This document shows, one piece after another, positions 44,512-54,000 of a stretch of 64,000 nucleotides of DNA. Every line of letters begins with the position of its first letter. Position 1 is the stretch's first letter. The notes below the pieces were generated by a model. The model worked only from the letters and a program-made list of their open reading frames with translations, was not told where the DNA came from and searched no databases. The DNA comes from UMGS1532 sp045542355 (GTDB lineage Bacteria; Bacillota; Clostridia; Oscillospirales; Acutalibacteraceae): NCBI GenBank assembly GCA_045542355.1, contig JAZQKX010000011.1, positions 62,001 to 126,000 of the forward strand. The letters run 5' to 3'. The translations under genes and the position numbers were made by a program.

Positions 44512-44524
44512 GTTGAGCACCTCC

Positions 44525-44670
44525 GACTTTAAAATACAAAACGCAGACAGATAAATTACCCGTCTGCGCTAAATATCCAATCTGCAGAATTACTCTGCTA
44601 AAAATCAGAAATATTGACCTTTTCAGCTTGTGCTTTAAGGTGAGAACGGGTGAGTTCTGCTTTGTTTTAC
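44525..44670 (-). ncRNA. infC leader RNA with attenuator (L20-type leader)
   Basis: About 150 bases of transcribed leader from the promoter at 44677-44705 to infC, with no gene in it. It holds GAAC/GTTC pairing near 44641, an AGCAGAGTAATTCTGC hairpin and, at the end, a terminator stem (44542-44548 with 44562-44568) followed by TTTTGTATTTT. The plan matches the Firmicutes L20 leader, in which protein L20 promotes termination. I did not fold it by computer. Confidence 0.65.
44531..44569 (-). terminator. Attenuator stem in the infC leader
   Basis: CGCAGAC (44542-44548) pairs with GTCTGCG (44562-44568), followed on the minus strand by TTTTGTATTTT, directly ahead of the SD. Reading through is required to express infC. 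Confidence 0.7.
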
Positions 44671-44676
44671 TTCGTG

Positions 44677-44705
44677 ATTATACAACAAACGAAAGCGTTT
44701 GTCAA
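44677..44705 (-). promoter_or_regulatory. Consensus promoter of infC-rpmI-rplT
   Basis: Perfect TTGACA (44700-44705), 17-base spacer, perfect TATAAT (44677-44682). Confidence 0.9.
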
Positions 44706-44720
44706 GTATGATTTTAAAAA

Positions 44721-45689
44721 TTAATTATTTGCAAGGTATTCTTCCAAGCAAAGACCGCTTTGCTCTATCTTTTTGGCATTATCAACACCTACATAGCGAT
44801 AGTGCCAAGGCTCGTAGATAACACCTGTGGCATCCTGCTTATCTGCGGCATAGCGCATGATGAATCCGTATTCTGTGCAGTGTTTACGAAGCCATTTATA
44901 TTGAGCGGTATTCTCAAAGGACTGCTCAACCGAGTTGAAGTCCACTGCGAGACCTAGGTTGTGCTCACTGGTGCCTGGACGCGCCACCACAGACGCGGCG
45001 CCATTTACAGCCTCATCTTCGGAAGCGCTTGGATTGTAAGATTTGTATTCCGCAAGTTCGGCGTCGAAAAGCATCTGCTGATAATCATACGTTCTATGAG
45101 CGGAAATTACCCAGAGGTTAACTCCGTCCTCAGCTGCCGCCTCGCACATATCCTCGAGATGTCCAATGGCTCTGGAATCGAAATATTTGCCGTCTCCAAA
45201 GCGGGAATCCAGAAGTGCGAGATTTACGGAATAGTTGGTATTAAGAGTGTTCCAGGGATTAACCAAGGTCATTTCCCAACCACTTCCGCTATTATTCTTT
45301 CTCCCCGAAGACTCAATACCTGTGGGGTTAGGAATTGTGGAGGGTTCTACCTTATAGCTACCCTTTTTCTTGGAAGATGTGTCCTTTGACTCGGTTTCCT
45401 CGGATTGAGTTTCTTCACTGGAAACACTCTCGGCGTTTTCACTCTCGACACTTTCGGTGTCTTCACTTGAGGAAACTTCGCTTTCTGCTTCTTTGCTAAC
45501 AGTCTCTTCGGATGAAGCATCGGAAAATACAGAAACATTATCAAACAAGCCCAGACCTCCATTATCGACGGAGACGGAGCTGTCGGTGATAGCCGAAGAG
45601 GTTTCATCAGAAGACGCCTCCTTATTGCCACAGGCACACATCACCACTATAAGCAGCAAAGAAAGCATCAGGGCGAAAAGTCTTTTCAT
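44721..45689 (-). CDS. D-alanyl-D-alanine carboxypeptidase, M15/VanY type, lipoprotein
   Basis: Trims the terminal D-Ala of peptidoglycan stems. From ATG 45689 the protein begins with a signal sequence ending VVMCACG, a lipobox-like motif with Cys at about 21. Then comes a Ser/Glu-rich linker (about 26-100) and an M15B domain with GTSEHNLGLAVDF (the His/Asp zinc motif) and EPWHYRYVG. AAGGAG precedes the ATG. It follows serA by 13 bases, an unusual partner, so cotranscription with serine synthesis genes is likely. D-Ala specificity is inferred from family. Confidence 0.88.
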   Translation of the reverse strand: MKRLFALMLSLLLIVVMCACGNKEASSDETSSAITDSSVSVDNGGLGLFDNVSVFSDASSEETVSKEAESEVSSSEDTESVESENAESVSSEETQSEETESKDTSSKKKGSYKVEPSTIPNPTGIESSGRKNNSGSGWEMTLVNPWNTLNTNYSVNLALLDSRFGDGKYFDSRAIGHLEDMCEAAAEDGVNLWVISAHRTYDYQQMLFDAELAEYKSYNPSASEDEAVNGAASVVARPGTSEHNLGLAVDFNSVEQSFENTAQYKWLRKHCTEYGFIMRYAADKQDATGVIYEPWHYRYVGVDNAKKIEQSGLCLEEYLANN

Positions 45690-45702
45690 CCTAATAAACT
45701 CC

Positions 45703-46866
45703 TTAAATAACACGAACCTTGATTACGCCGTCGATTTTCTTGATTTCCTCGGCAATGGCATCACTGCGGTCAGACTTAATATCCAGCATGGTGTATGCGT
45801 AATCCTTCTTGGACTTGTTGAGCATGTTCTCAATATTAACATTCTCTGCAGTGGTGAGCGAGGTTATACTATTAAGTATATTCGGGATGTTCTTGTGTAT
45901 TACACAAATTCTAACATCGCCCGAACGAGGCATGATAACATTTGGCATATTAACGGAGTTGGTGATATTACCATTTTCGATATAGTCGATAAGCTCATTG
46001 GCAGCCATAGTAGCGCAGTTTTCCTCAGACTCGGGAGTAGATGCACCTAAGTGAGGAATTGCGATAACACCTTTTGCGCCGATTATATCGTCGTTGGGGA
46101 AGTCGGTCACATAAGCCGACACCTTGCCACTGTCGAGGGCTTCCAGAATATCTGCACTCTGCACCAAATCACCGCGGGAGAAATTGAGAATACGAACTCC
46201 TTCCTTCATCTTAGCGATGGTATCCTTGGTGATATAACCACGAGTTTCATCGTTGAGAGGTACGTGAATTGAGATGTAATCACAGTTCTCATATATCATG
46301 TTGATATCGGTTGCATGAACAGCGTGGTGGGTAAGATTCCAAGCGGAATTAACAGAAAGGTAGGGGTCGTAGCCATAAACTTTCATGCCCAAGTGGTTTG
46401 CAACATTAGCAACCATACCGCCGATAGCGCCAAGGCCGATAATACCCAATGATTTACCACGGATTTCAGGACCTGCAAAGGCGCCCTTGCCCTTTTCCAC
46501 AAGCTTACCTACCTCTGCACCCTCACCCTTAAGGGTTTTTGCCCACTCGATGGCGGGAATTATACGGCGGGAGCACATGAGAATACCTGCGATAACCAGC
46601 TCTTTAACGGCGTTTGCGTTAGCACCAGGAGTGTTGAACACAACTATACCATTCTCTGAACAACGGTCAATAGGAATGTTGTTGGTACCTGCACCTGCTC
46701 TGGCAATAGCTTTTAAGGATTCAGGGAACTCCACATCATGGAGAGCCGCAGAACGAACTATTGCGCCGTCGGCATTCTCTACATCCTCGCCACAGATATA
46801 CTTTGTATCATCAAACTGAGCGAGACCAATTTTGGAAATTTTGTTATAAGTTTTAATGTTATACAT
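45703..46866 (-). CDS. serA: D-3-phosphoglycerate dehydrogenase
   Basis: First committed step of serine synthesis. It has the NAD-binding LGIIGLGAIGGMVAN, the RAGAGTNNIP substrate segment, NFSRGDLV with the catalytic Arg and IPHLGASTPESEENCA with the catalytic His, and a C-terminal ACT-like regulatory part (about 320-387). At 387 residues it is the short form. It lies 12 bases after serC, and with it forms the serine branch; serB is not in view. Confidence 0.96.
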   Translation of the reverse strand: MYNIKTYNKISKIGLAQFDDTKYICGEDVENADGAIVRSAALHDVEFPESLKAIARAGAGTNNIPIDRCSENGIVVFNTPGANANAVKELVIAGILMCSRRIIPAIEWAKTLKGEGAEVGKLVEKGKGAFAGPEIRGKSLGIIGLGAIGGMVANVANHLGMKVYGYDPYLSVNSAWNLTHHAVHATDINMIYENCDYISIHVPLNDETRGYITKDTIAKMKEGVRILNFSRGDLVQSADILEALDSGKVSAYVTDFPNDDIIGAKGVIAIPHLGASTPESEENCATMAANELIDYIENGNITNSVNMPNVIMPRSGDVRICVIHKNIPNILNSITSLTTAENVNIENMLNKSKKDYAYTMLDIKSDRSDAIAEEIKKIDGVIKVRVI

Positions 46867-46878
46867 TTCAATTACCTC

Positions 46879-47961
46879 TTATGCATTTTCTTCTTCAAAC
46901 TTCTTCATGAATTCAACAAGCTTTTCTACACCCTCAATAGGCATTGCATTATAGATAGATGCGCGCATTCCGCCAACAGAACGGTGTCCTTTTAGATTTA
47001 CGAAACCAGCTGCCTTGGACTCAGCTACAAATTTAGCATCCAGCTCATCACTGCCTGTTACAAATGGAACGTTCATGAGAGAACGGTCCTCGGGAACAAC
47101 TGTGCCTTTGAAAAGTTTGCTATTGTCAAGGAAATCATAGAGAATCTTTGCTTTCTTCTCGTTGAGTTCCTTCATAGCCTCTAAGCCACCCATTTTCTTA
47201 ATCCATTTAAAGGTAAGACCTGCAATATAGATGGTGTAGCAAGGAGGGGTGTTGAACATTGAACCGTTCTCAGAATGGGTATCGTATTTGAGCATTGTGG
47301 GGGTGATATCCATGGCGTTGCCAATTAAATCCTTGCGGATGATAACAATAGTAACACCAGCGGGGGCAACGTTTTTCTGAGCACCTGCATAAAGCATACC
47401 GAACTTGGAAACATCAATCGGCTCGGAAAGTATACAGCTTGAAATATCAGCAACCAGGGGAACGTCACCGGTATCGGGAAGCTGGTTGTATTTTGTGCCG
47501 TAGATAGTGTTGTTCATACAAATATGTACATAGTCGGCATCGGGGTCGAAATCTGCTGCAGTGGTCTTAGGAATGTAGCTGAAGGTCTTATCCTTGGAGG
47601 ATGCAACCTCACGGGCAGCGCCATAACGGGCAGCTTCTTTATATGCCTTATTTGCCCACTGACCTGTTACAATATAGTCAGCCTTGCCATTCTTGGTCAT
47701 AAGGTTCATAGGAACCATTGCGAACTGGGTGGAAGCTCCACCCTGCAGGAACAGTACATCGTAATTATCAGGAATGTTCATAATCTCTCTGAGGTCTGCC
47801 TCAGCTGTGTCGATGATTACCTGATATTCCTTGGAACGATGGGACATCTCCATAACGGACTGTCCGCTCTCTCCGTATTCCATCATCTCTGCGGCGGCAG
47901 TTTTTAACACTTCCTCAGGAAGCATGGAAGGACCTGCGCTAAAATTGTAAACTCTTGACAT
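46879..47961 (-). CDS. serC: Phosphoserine aminotransferase
   Basis: Converts 3-phosphohydroxypyruvate to phosphoserine with PLP. From ATG 47961 the protein starts MSRVYNFSAGPSMLPEEVL, as in the family; GGAGG precedes it. The PLP lysine is in LYAGAQKNVAPAG, and HRSVGGMRASIYN is present near the end. An ATG 15 bases upstream is out of step with homologues. It has a consensus promoter and a 70-base leader with a hairpin. Confidence 0.96.
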   Translation of the reverse strand: MSRVYNFSAGPSMLPEEVLKTAAAEMMEYGESGQSVMEMSHRSKEYQVIIDTAEADLREIMNIPDNYDVLFLQGGASTQFAMVPMNLMTKNGKADYIVTGQWANKAYKEAARYGAAREVASSKDKTFSYIPKTTAADFDPDADYVHICMNNTIYGTKYNQLPDTGDVPLVADISSCILSEPIDVSKFGMLYAGAQKNVAPAGVTIVIIRKDLIGNAMDITPTMLKYDTHSENGSMFNTPPCYTIYIAGLTFKWIKKMGGLEAMKELNEKKAKILYDFLDNSKLFKGTVVPEDRSLMNVPFVTGSDELDAKFVAESKAAGFVNLKGHRSVGGMRASIYNAMPIEGVEKLVEFMKKFEEENA

Positions 47962-48004
47962 AATCAAAACCTCCAAAATTTATGGATTATATTTTGTGTT
48001 TAGC

Positions 48005-48027
48005 ACTCTGCAGTTTTAGAGCAGAGT
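48005..48027 (-). promoter_or_regulatory. Hairpin in the serC leader
   Basis: ACTCTGC (48005-48011) pairs with GCAGAGT (48021-48027) around a 9-base loop, about 45 bases before serC. No T-run follows, so it is not a terminator. The region 47962-48286 otherwise holds only this leader, the promoter, A/T-rich DNA and the tRNA terminator; no gene is seen. Confidence 0.45.
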
Positions 48028-48043
48028 AAACATCAGTAGAGCC

Positions 48044-48072
48044 ATTATATATGCTAAAATTCGACTTGTCAA
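48044..48072 (-). promoter_or_regulatory. Consensus promoter of serC-serA
   Basis: Perfect TTGACA (48067-48072), 17-base spacer, perfect TATAAT (48044-48049). Confidence 0.9.
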
Positions 48073-48244
48073 TAAGATTGTTAAAAAATTAAACAACTTT
48101 TTTGAAAAACTTCTGTTTTTGAGGTGCAACATTGATATTTTTTTAACAAAGTCTATGTGTTATCTCTTTTTTTGCAGTTGAATTTTCCAAAGTTTTAATA
48201 TATAATAGTAGATGTTCAGCTTGTTTCATTACTTTTGAGAAAGA

Positions 48245-48281
48245 AAAAAGTGGCATTCCAAAAACCAGAACACCACTTTAA
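48245..48281 (-). terminator. Terminator after tRNA-Thr
   Basis: AAAGTGG (48275-48281 side) pairs with CCACTTT (48245-48253 side), ending in TTTTTT on the minus strand, just after the tRNA gene. Confidence 0.7.
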
Positions 48282-48286
48282 AAGTT

Positions 48287-48362
48287 TGGAGCTGAAGATG
48301 GGACTTGAACCCACGACCTGCTGATTACGAATCAGCTGCTCTACCAACTGAGCCACTCCAGC
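48287..48362 (-). tRNA. tRNA-Thr, anticodon CGT
   Basis: A 76-base gene on the minus strand that folds as a cloverleaf. Acceptor GCTGGAG/CTTCAGC (one G-U pair), anticodon stem GCTGA/TCAGC, loop TTCGTAA with anticodon CGT at 34-36, and a T-arm with GGTTCAAGTCC. The 3' end is encoded CCA. It reads ACG codons. It has its own promoter and terminator and no tRNA neighbours. Confidence 0.97.
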
Positions 48363-48378
48363 ATATTGAACGACATTT

Positions 48379-48407
48379 ATTATATCAACACTTTAGTTTT
48401 AAGTCAA
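48379..48407 (-). promoter_or_regulatory. Promoter of tRNA-Thr
   Basis: TTGACT (48402-48407), 17-base spacer, TATAAT (48379-48384). Confidence 0.85.
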
Positions 48408-48438
48408 GGGGAATTTTAGTCTGAAAGGAGAGCTTACA

Positions 48439-48822
48439 ATGAAGAATTCAGGAAACATTCACTTAGCGAATAATCTCAAGCGCCTCAGAAAGCAATCAGG
48501 GCTTACACAGCATACAGTTGCTGATGCTTTAGGTATAGAACGTTCCCGCTATGCCCACTACGAAAGCGGAACAACCCCAACCGCAGACAACCTGCGAAAA
48601 CTTGCCCGCGTATTCAACATAACTATCGACGAGCTTTTGAGTCCACCCTCTACCATTGATTTTCTTCGTGAAACCGACACCTCTTTGAATTTTGAAAGCT
48701 TTATTTTTAACGAACTAAAAAACGACGAGAAAAGCCTTGTTATAAAATACCGTCTCCTCTCCCCTGAGGCAAAAAGCGCTATTCTTAAAAGTCTGGAAGT
48801 CAAGCTGGATAAGGAGACCTAA
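48439..48822 (+). CDS. XRE-family helix-turn-helix regulator
   Basis: A 127-residue protein with an HTH_3 domain at about 10-64 (LKRLRKQSGLTQHTVADAL, RSRYAHYESG, LARVFNITIDELL) and a short C-terminal helical part. AAAGGAGA lies 7 bases before ATG 48439. It lies between tRNA-Thr and lepA, reads the opposite way to the tRNA and ends in a terminator. There is no toxin partner or phage gene beside it, and its target is unknown. Confidence 0.85.
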   Translation: MKNSGNIHLANNLKRLRKQSGLTQHTVADALGIERSRYAHYESGTTPTADNLRKLARVFNITIDELLSPPSTIDFLRETDTSLNFESFIFNELKNDEKSLVIKYRLLSPEAKSAILKSLEVKLDKET

Positions 48823-48868
48823 GGGTATAAAAAGTGCCGGTTACAAAAAACATCAAACAAAACAAAAC

Positions 48869-48910
48869 AAAGTCTTGCAAAGAAATTATTTTCTTCTGCA
48901 AGACTTTTTT
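48869..48910. terminator. Terminator after the XRE gene
   Basis: AAAGTCTTGCA (48869-48879) pairs with TGCAAGACTTT (48897-48907); AAGAA/TTCTT extends it inside; the run TTTTTT follows. Confidence 0.8.
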
Positions 48911-48975
48911 CTAATTATTGTATCGCATCTATTGTAAAACTGTATAGATTTATAACGGTATTTTAAAAATCTATA

Positions 48976-49004
48976 TTGATTAATTTTCGCTTTTTTGATA
49001 TACT
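48976..49004 (+). promoter_or_regulatory. Promoter of lepA
   Basis: TTGATT (48976-48981), 17-base spacer, TGA-TATACT (48999-49004), an extended -10. Confidence 0.7.
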
Positions 49005-49048
49005 GTATAAGATGTGAATAGATTTTTTTGAGAAAGAGGTATCTGCTC

Positions 49049-50854
49049 TTGGCTTTTGAATTAGACAGAATACGAAACTTTTGCATTATTGCCCATATAG
49101 ACCACGGTAAATCCACCCTTGCCGACCGCCTCTTAGAACTTACCCAATCGGTTAGCGAAAGAGAGATGGAGTCTCAGATTCTAGATAGCATGGATTTAGA
49201 GCGTGAGCGCGGTATCACCATTAAGTCCCATGCCGTTACCCTTTATTACAAGGCTAATGATGGCAAGGAATATGAATTCAATCTTATCGATACCCCAGGG
49301 CATGTTGACTTTCACTATGAGGTTTCCCGCTCCCTTGCGGCTTGTGAGGGCGCGATACTTGTGGTAGATGCATCGCAAGGAATTGAAGCCCAGACCCTTG
49401 CTAACACCTATTTAGCCGTTGACCACAATCTTGAAATACTTCCTGTGGTAAATAAAATCGACCTTCCTGCGGCAGACCCCGACCGCATAATCAACGAGAT
49501 TGAGAATGTTATAGGTATTCCCGCTGAGGGCGCACCTAAAATTTCGGCTAAAAACGGAATTAATGTTGAAGAAGTTTTAGAGAGAATTATCACCGATATT
49601 CCCGCCCCGACAGGCGACCGTGAGGCTCCATTAGAGGCGCTGATTTTCGACTCCTACTACGACCCCTACAAGGGTGTTATAGTTTTCTTCAGGGTTATGA
49701 ACGGAAAGCTGAGAGCTGGAGATACAGTTAAAATGATGGCAACAGGCGCCGAGGTTGAGATAGTTGAGCTTGGCAGAAAAGGTGCAATCTCTATGGAGCC
49801 CTGCGACATTCTTGAAGCGGGAGAGGTTGGTTATCTTGCCGCCTCTATCAAATCCGTCCGCGATGCTCAGGTGGGCGATACCATCACCCTGAAAGAGCGC
49901 CCCACAGAAAAAGCATTGGCTGGTTATCGCAGTGTAAACCCTGTTGTTTTCTGCGGTGTGTACCCCGCCGACGGCGCGAAATATCCCGACCTTCGCGATG
50001 CCCTTGATAAGCTTCAGCTCAACGATGCTTCGCTGATGTTCGAGGCAGAGACCTCAGGTGCTTTGGGATTTGGTTTCCGTTGCGGATTCTTAGGACTTCT
50101 TCACATGGAAATCATCGAAGAAAGACTTGAGCGTGAATATAATTTAGACCTTGTTACCACGGCTCCCAGCGTTGTGTATAAATTCGAACTGCAGGACGGC
50201 ACACAGCTTGATGTTGCTAACCCCACAAACTACCCTGACCCCGCAATGATAGTTACCGCAAAGGAGCCCATTGCAGAAGTTCATATATACAGCCCCTCAG
50301 AATATGTGGGCGCTATTATGCAACTTTGCGAGGAGCGTCGCGGTGACTATAAGGATATGAAATACATGGGAGACCGCGTTGATATACATTATCTTCTACC
50401 TGTGGGCGAAATTGTATACGACTTCTTTGATGCGCTGAAATCCCGCACCCGCGGATATGCCAGTTATGACTACGAAATCTGCGGATATCAGAATTCAAAA
50501 CTGGTGAAGCTGGATGTTCTCCTTGCGGGAGATGTGGTGGATGCGCTCTCCTTTATCGTTCATGCCGACAATGCCTATGCCCGCGCCCGTCGTATTGCAG
50601 AAAAGCTAAAGGAATTTATCCCCCGTCAGCTTTTCGAAATTCCCATTCAGGTGGCAATCGGCGGAAAGGTCATTGCCAGAGAGACCGTAAAAGCTATGCG
50701 CAAGGATGTTCTTGCCAAGTGCTACGGCGGTGATATTACCCGTAAGAAAAAACTGCTTGAAAAACAGAAAGAGGGCAAAAAGCGTATGCGTCAGTTGGGT
50801 AGCGTAGAGGTGCCTCAGGAGGCATTTATGGCTGTGCTTAAACTTGACGAATAA
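49049..50854 (+). CDS. lepA: Elongation factor 4 (LepA)
   Basis: Ribosome-associated translational GTPase. The N-terminus has RNFCIIAHIDHGKSTLADR (G1), RERGITIKSH, DTPGHVDF (G3), NKIDLP (G4). The C-terminal LepA-specific domain ends with the KAMRKDVLAKCYGGDITRKKKLLEKQKEGKKRM stretch (about 545-577). I prefer TTG 49049, 9 bases after AGAGG; TTG 49028 lies before that SD and lacks a site. Length is about 601. Alone with promoter and terminator. Confidence 0.96.
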   Translation: MAFELDRIRNFCIIAHIDHGKSTLADRLLELTQSVSEREMESQILDSMDLERERGITIKSHAVTLYYKANDGKEYEFNLIDTPGHVDFHYEVSRSLAACEGAILVVDASQGIEAQTLANTYLAVDHNLEILPVVNKIDLPAADPDRIINEIENVIGIPAEGAPKISAKNGINVEEVLERIITDIPAPTGDREAPLEALIFDSYYDPYKGVIVFFRVMNGKLRAGDTVKMMATGAEVEIVELGRKGAISMEPCDILEAGEVGYLAASIKSVRDAQVGDTITLKERPTEKALAGYRSVNPVVFCGVYPADGAKYPDLRDALDKLQLNDASLMFEAETSGALGFGFRCGFLGLLHMEIIEERLEREYNLDLVTTAPSVVYKFELQDGTQLDVANPTNYPDPAMIVTAKEPIAEVHIYSPSEYVGAIMQLCEERRGDYKDMKYMGDRVDIHYLLPVGEIVYDFFDALKSRTRGYASYDYEICGYQNSKLVKLDVLLAGDVVDALSFIVHADNAYARARRIAEKLKEFIPRQLFEIPIQVAIGGKVIARETVKAMRKDVLAKCYGGDITRKKKLLEKQKEGKKRMRQLGSVEVPQEAFMAVLKLDE

Positions 50855-50875
50855 CAAAAGTATTTATAGCCTTTG

Positions 50876-50905
50876 AAGGCCGCTACTTTTAGTAGTGGCC
50901 TTATT
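50876..50905 (+). terminator. Terminator after lepA
   Basis: AAGGCCGCTAC (50876-50886) pairs with GTAGTGGCCTT (50892-50902) across a 5-base loop, with one G-U, then ATTATTT. Confidence 0.75.
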
Positions 50906-50971
50906 ATTTGCCTTTTCTAAAATTAAAAAAAGGAATTTCTTTATGTTTTTCGATTATATTCTTGTTTTTGC

Positions 50972-51000
50972 TTGTAAACTATTTTTTGGTATGCTAAAAT
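50972..51000 (+). promoter_or_regulatory. Promoter of the first glycoside hydrolase gene
   Basis: TTGTAA (50972-50977), 17-base spacer, TGC-TAAAAT (50995-51000). Confidence 0.6.
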
Positions 51001-51032
51001 TACATCAGCAGAATTAAGGAGAGTGTTTGCGA

Positions 51033-54000
51033 ATGCAAGAACTGTTTAAAAACCCGCCTCAGATATACAAAGGAACCGACTTCTGGATGCTTAACGACGA
51101 GCTCCGCGACGACGAAATCCGCCGTCAGATTGCCGAGTTCCACGACAAAGGAATGGGTGCCTTTATTGCCCGTACCTATGTTGGTCTGCGTACCGACTAC
51201 CCAGGTCCAAAATGGAAGCATCAGACAAGAGTAATGCTTGAGGAAGCCACTAAATATGGTATGCGCGTAACACTTCAGGCAATGCGTATGCCCGCAGGCT
51301 TCGAAGAAGCTCCCATTGAGGATGTGCTGGATGTTATTGAGTGTGTGACCAAAGAGTTTTACGACAGCGAAGACTATCCGCAAAAAGACTATCTCAGCGA
51401 AATTCTCAAAGAGATTGACGGTCACTACATATTGAAGCACAAATCTGCCGCAAAACCCGACGATAACGGCGACTGGAAAGGCGGAACACTTAATATGTTC
51501 AGCCCCAAAATGTGCGAGAAATACGTAAAGCTTTGCTATGAGGAAAATTGGGAAGAATTCCGCGAGTATTTCGGCAACACTATACATACAATGTGGGTTG
51601 ATGAACCCTGTGTAAACCACCATTCAATTCCTTATCCCGACGGAATTGAGAAAATTTTCTTCGATAAATGGGGATATAAAATTGAAGACCATTTAGAGGA
51701 GCTGTTCTTCCGCGTTGGCGATTACCAAAAGGTGCGCTACCAATACCGCGTTCTTCTCCAGAAGCTCATGGAGGAGGGCTACTTCAAAACCCTCAGCAAT
51801 TGGTGTAAGAAAAATAACATCTGCTTTAGCGGACATCTTTTCAACGAGGACGCTCTGGCGACCCAAATTTTCGGTGCTGTTGCCACAATGCCATATTATA
51901 AATATCTGGACATCCCGGGCATGGACACTCTTGAAGCCGACATGCCCTGGAAATACGGCGCTATCAAACCCGCATATTCCAGAGAATACATAGGCTACAA
52001 TGAATTAGACGGCACAGAAGTTCCCCCCAACGGCAGTTATTCAGCACCCATGGCAACAATGGGTCAATACACCACACCCATTCAGCTTACATCGGCTGCA
52101 CATCAGGCGGGTAAAGAGTACATGCTCTGCGAAATGTTCGGAGTTACCACTCATAACTTCACATTCCGCGACCAGCGCCACATGTTCGACCACTTCGCCT
52201 CTCTGGGCGTTAACCATAAATGTATCCATGCATTTTTCTATAACCTCCACGGAAACGCAAAACGCGCATTTCCCCATCAGGTGAACTACTATCAGCCTTA
52301 TTGGGAAAGATATTCAGACATGTTCAACTACTATTCCAGAACAAGCTGGTTTATAAGTCAGGGCAAGCCCATTAAGGACGTTGTGCTGGTGCATCCCCTT
52401 GATACCGCATACATGATGTATAACCAGAGCATAGACACCGAATACGACGAGAATGCCGAGCTTCGCGATTACGAGCGTTTCTACTACGGAATAGTTCGTG
52501 GTCTTTGCGGTATGCAATGCCAGTTTGAATTTGGTGATGAAGCCACAATCAGTGACTGGGGTAAAACTACCGACAGCGGTTTCGAGATTGGCGCAATGAC
52601 ATATAAGACGGTGGTCCTCCCCTATCTCCACGTTCTTCGCAAGTCAACTGCCAAATTAATCTGCGAACATGCCAAAAAAGGCGGCAAGGTTTATATCTTA
52701 GGAACAATGCCCACGAGGCTTGACGGTGAGCTTTGCGACACATTGGGTCAGGAACTTTTGAACGCGGGTTGCGAATTCATTGAATACAGAAAGGATTTAC
52801 TTGACATCCTTGAAACTCAGAATTCCAGCTACAAGCTTTCCTGTACAAGTGATATCACACCCCTTATCGTTAACCACCGTGCCGATGAAAATCGCGACTA
52901 CTACTTTATAATGAACGACCAATGCGCCGACGATAAGGAAATCACCCTAAGGGTTCAGGGCAAGAAATCCGCAACCCGTTGGGATGCACTTACCGCCGAA
53001 ACAGAAGCTATTCCAACAGTCTTTGACGGAGATAGCACCGAAATTAACATCACCATCCCCGAAGGCGGAAGTATTATGCTGACTTTGGAGGATGCAGAAA
53101 AAGCTGTGGCAGTGACCGATGACGAGGGTTATTATGTACGCAAGATTTCCGACAGCTGGAAAATCCGCCGACACAACCCCAATGTGCTTGTGCTTGAGGA
53201 ATGTCAATATAAAAAGTGTGCCCAAGATGATTTCTCGGAGAACACCTATCCCTCAGTTATTCTTTGCGGTCACCTTAATGAGGAGGAATACAGCGGAGAT
53301 GTATATCTGCGCTACACCTTCCGCTCAGCAAAGGAGATGAAGATAAAATTAGCCATCGAGGACACCGCCATCAGTCAGCTTTGGTTTAATGGAGTTAAGA
53401 CCGATTTGACCCCACAAGGCTATTACGTATCCCGCGCATTTGAAATAATTGATCTGCCAAATAATTGTCTGGCAGGTGAAAATGAAATCATAATCAAAAA
53501 AGATTTCAAGACAGCCAACAAAATGGGAGGACTCGAAAGCAACCAGGAGCGCGTAGACTTAGAGGCAATCTACATTCTCGGTGATTTCGGCGTGTTCTCA
53601 AGAGAAGAACCTCAAAACAACGGCACCCACCGTTTCAGCCGTTTCTTTACCCTTGATAGCGAGAAAACAACCGCCGGAAAGGATATAACCCAGATAGGTT
53701 ACCCGTTCTATGTAGGTGCCGTGTCCTTTACAAAGACTCTGAACATTTCTGAAGAAGAACTGAAAAACGATAAAATCATGTTCACCTACGAGGAATTCAA
53801 CGGCTGTACCGCCGAGGTGATTGTCAACGGTGAATCCCAAGGCTTCATCTATTGGGCACCTTATGAAATCGATATAAAGAGCGCCCTCAAGGTGGGTGAA
53901 AATGAGATAACTGTTAGGATTGCCAACTGCCTGAGAAATCTCTTAGGACCCTACCACAGGGTTGAGGGTGAGGTTGGTCATGTATGGGGCAGAAGTACTG

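Noticed and set aside
47962..48286. T-box riboswitch before serC
   Set aside because: No GGGTGGNACCGCG-like antiterminator bulge and no specifier loop was found in the leader.
48439..48822. XRE gene as the antitoxin of a toxin pair
   Set aside because: No toxin-like gene is adjacent; the next gene is lepA on the same strand after a terminator.
51000..51623. Minus-strand 207-codon frame opposite the GH gene
   Set aside because: Antisense to a gene with good SD and promoter; no motif.
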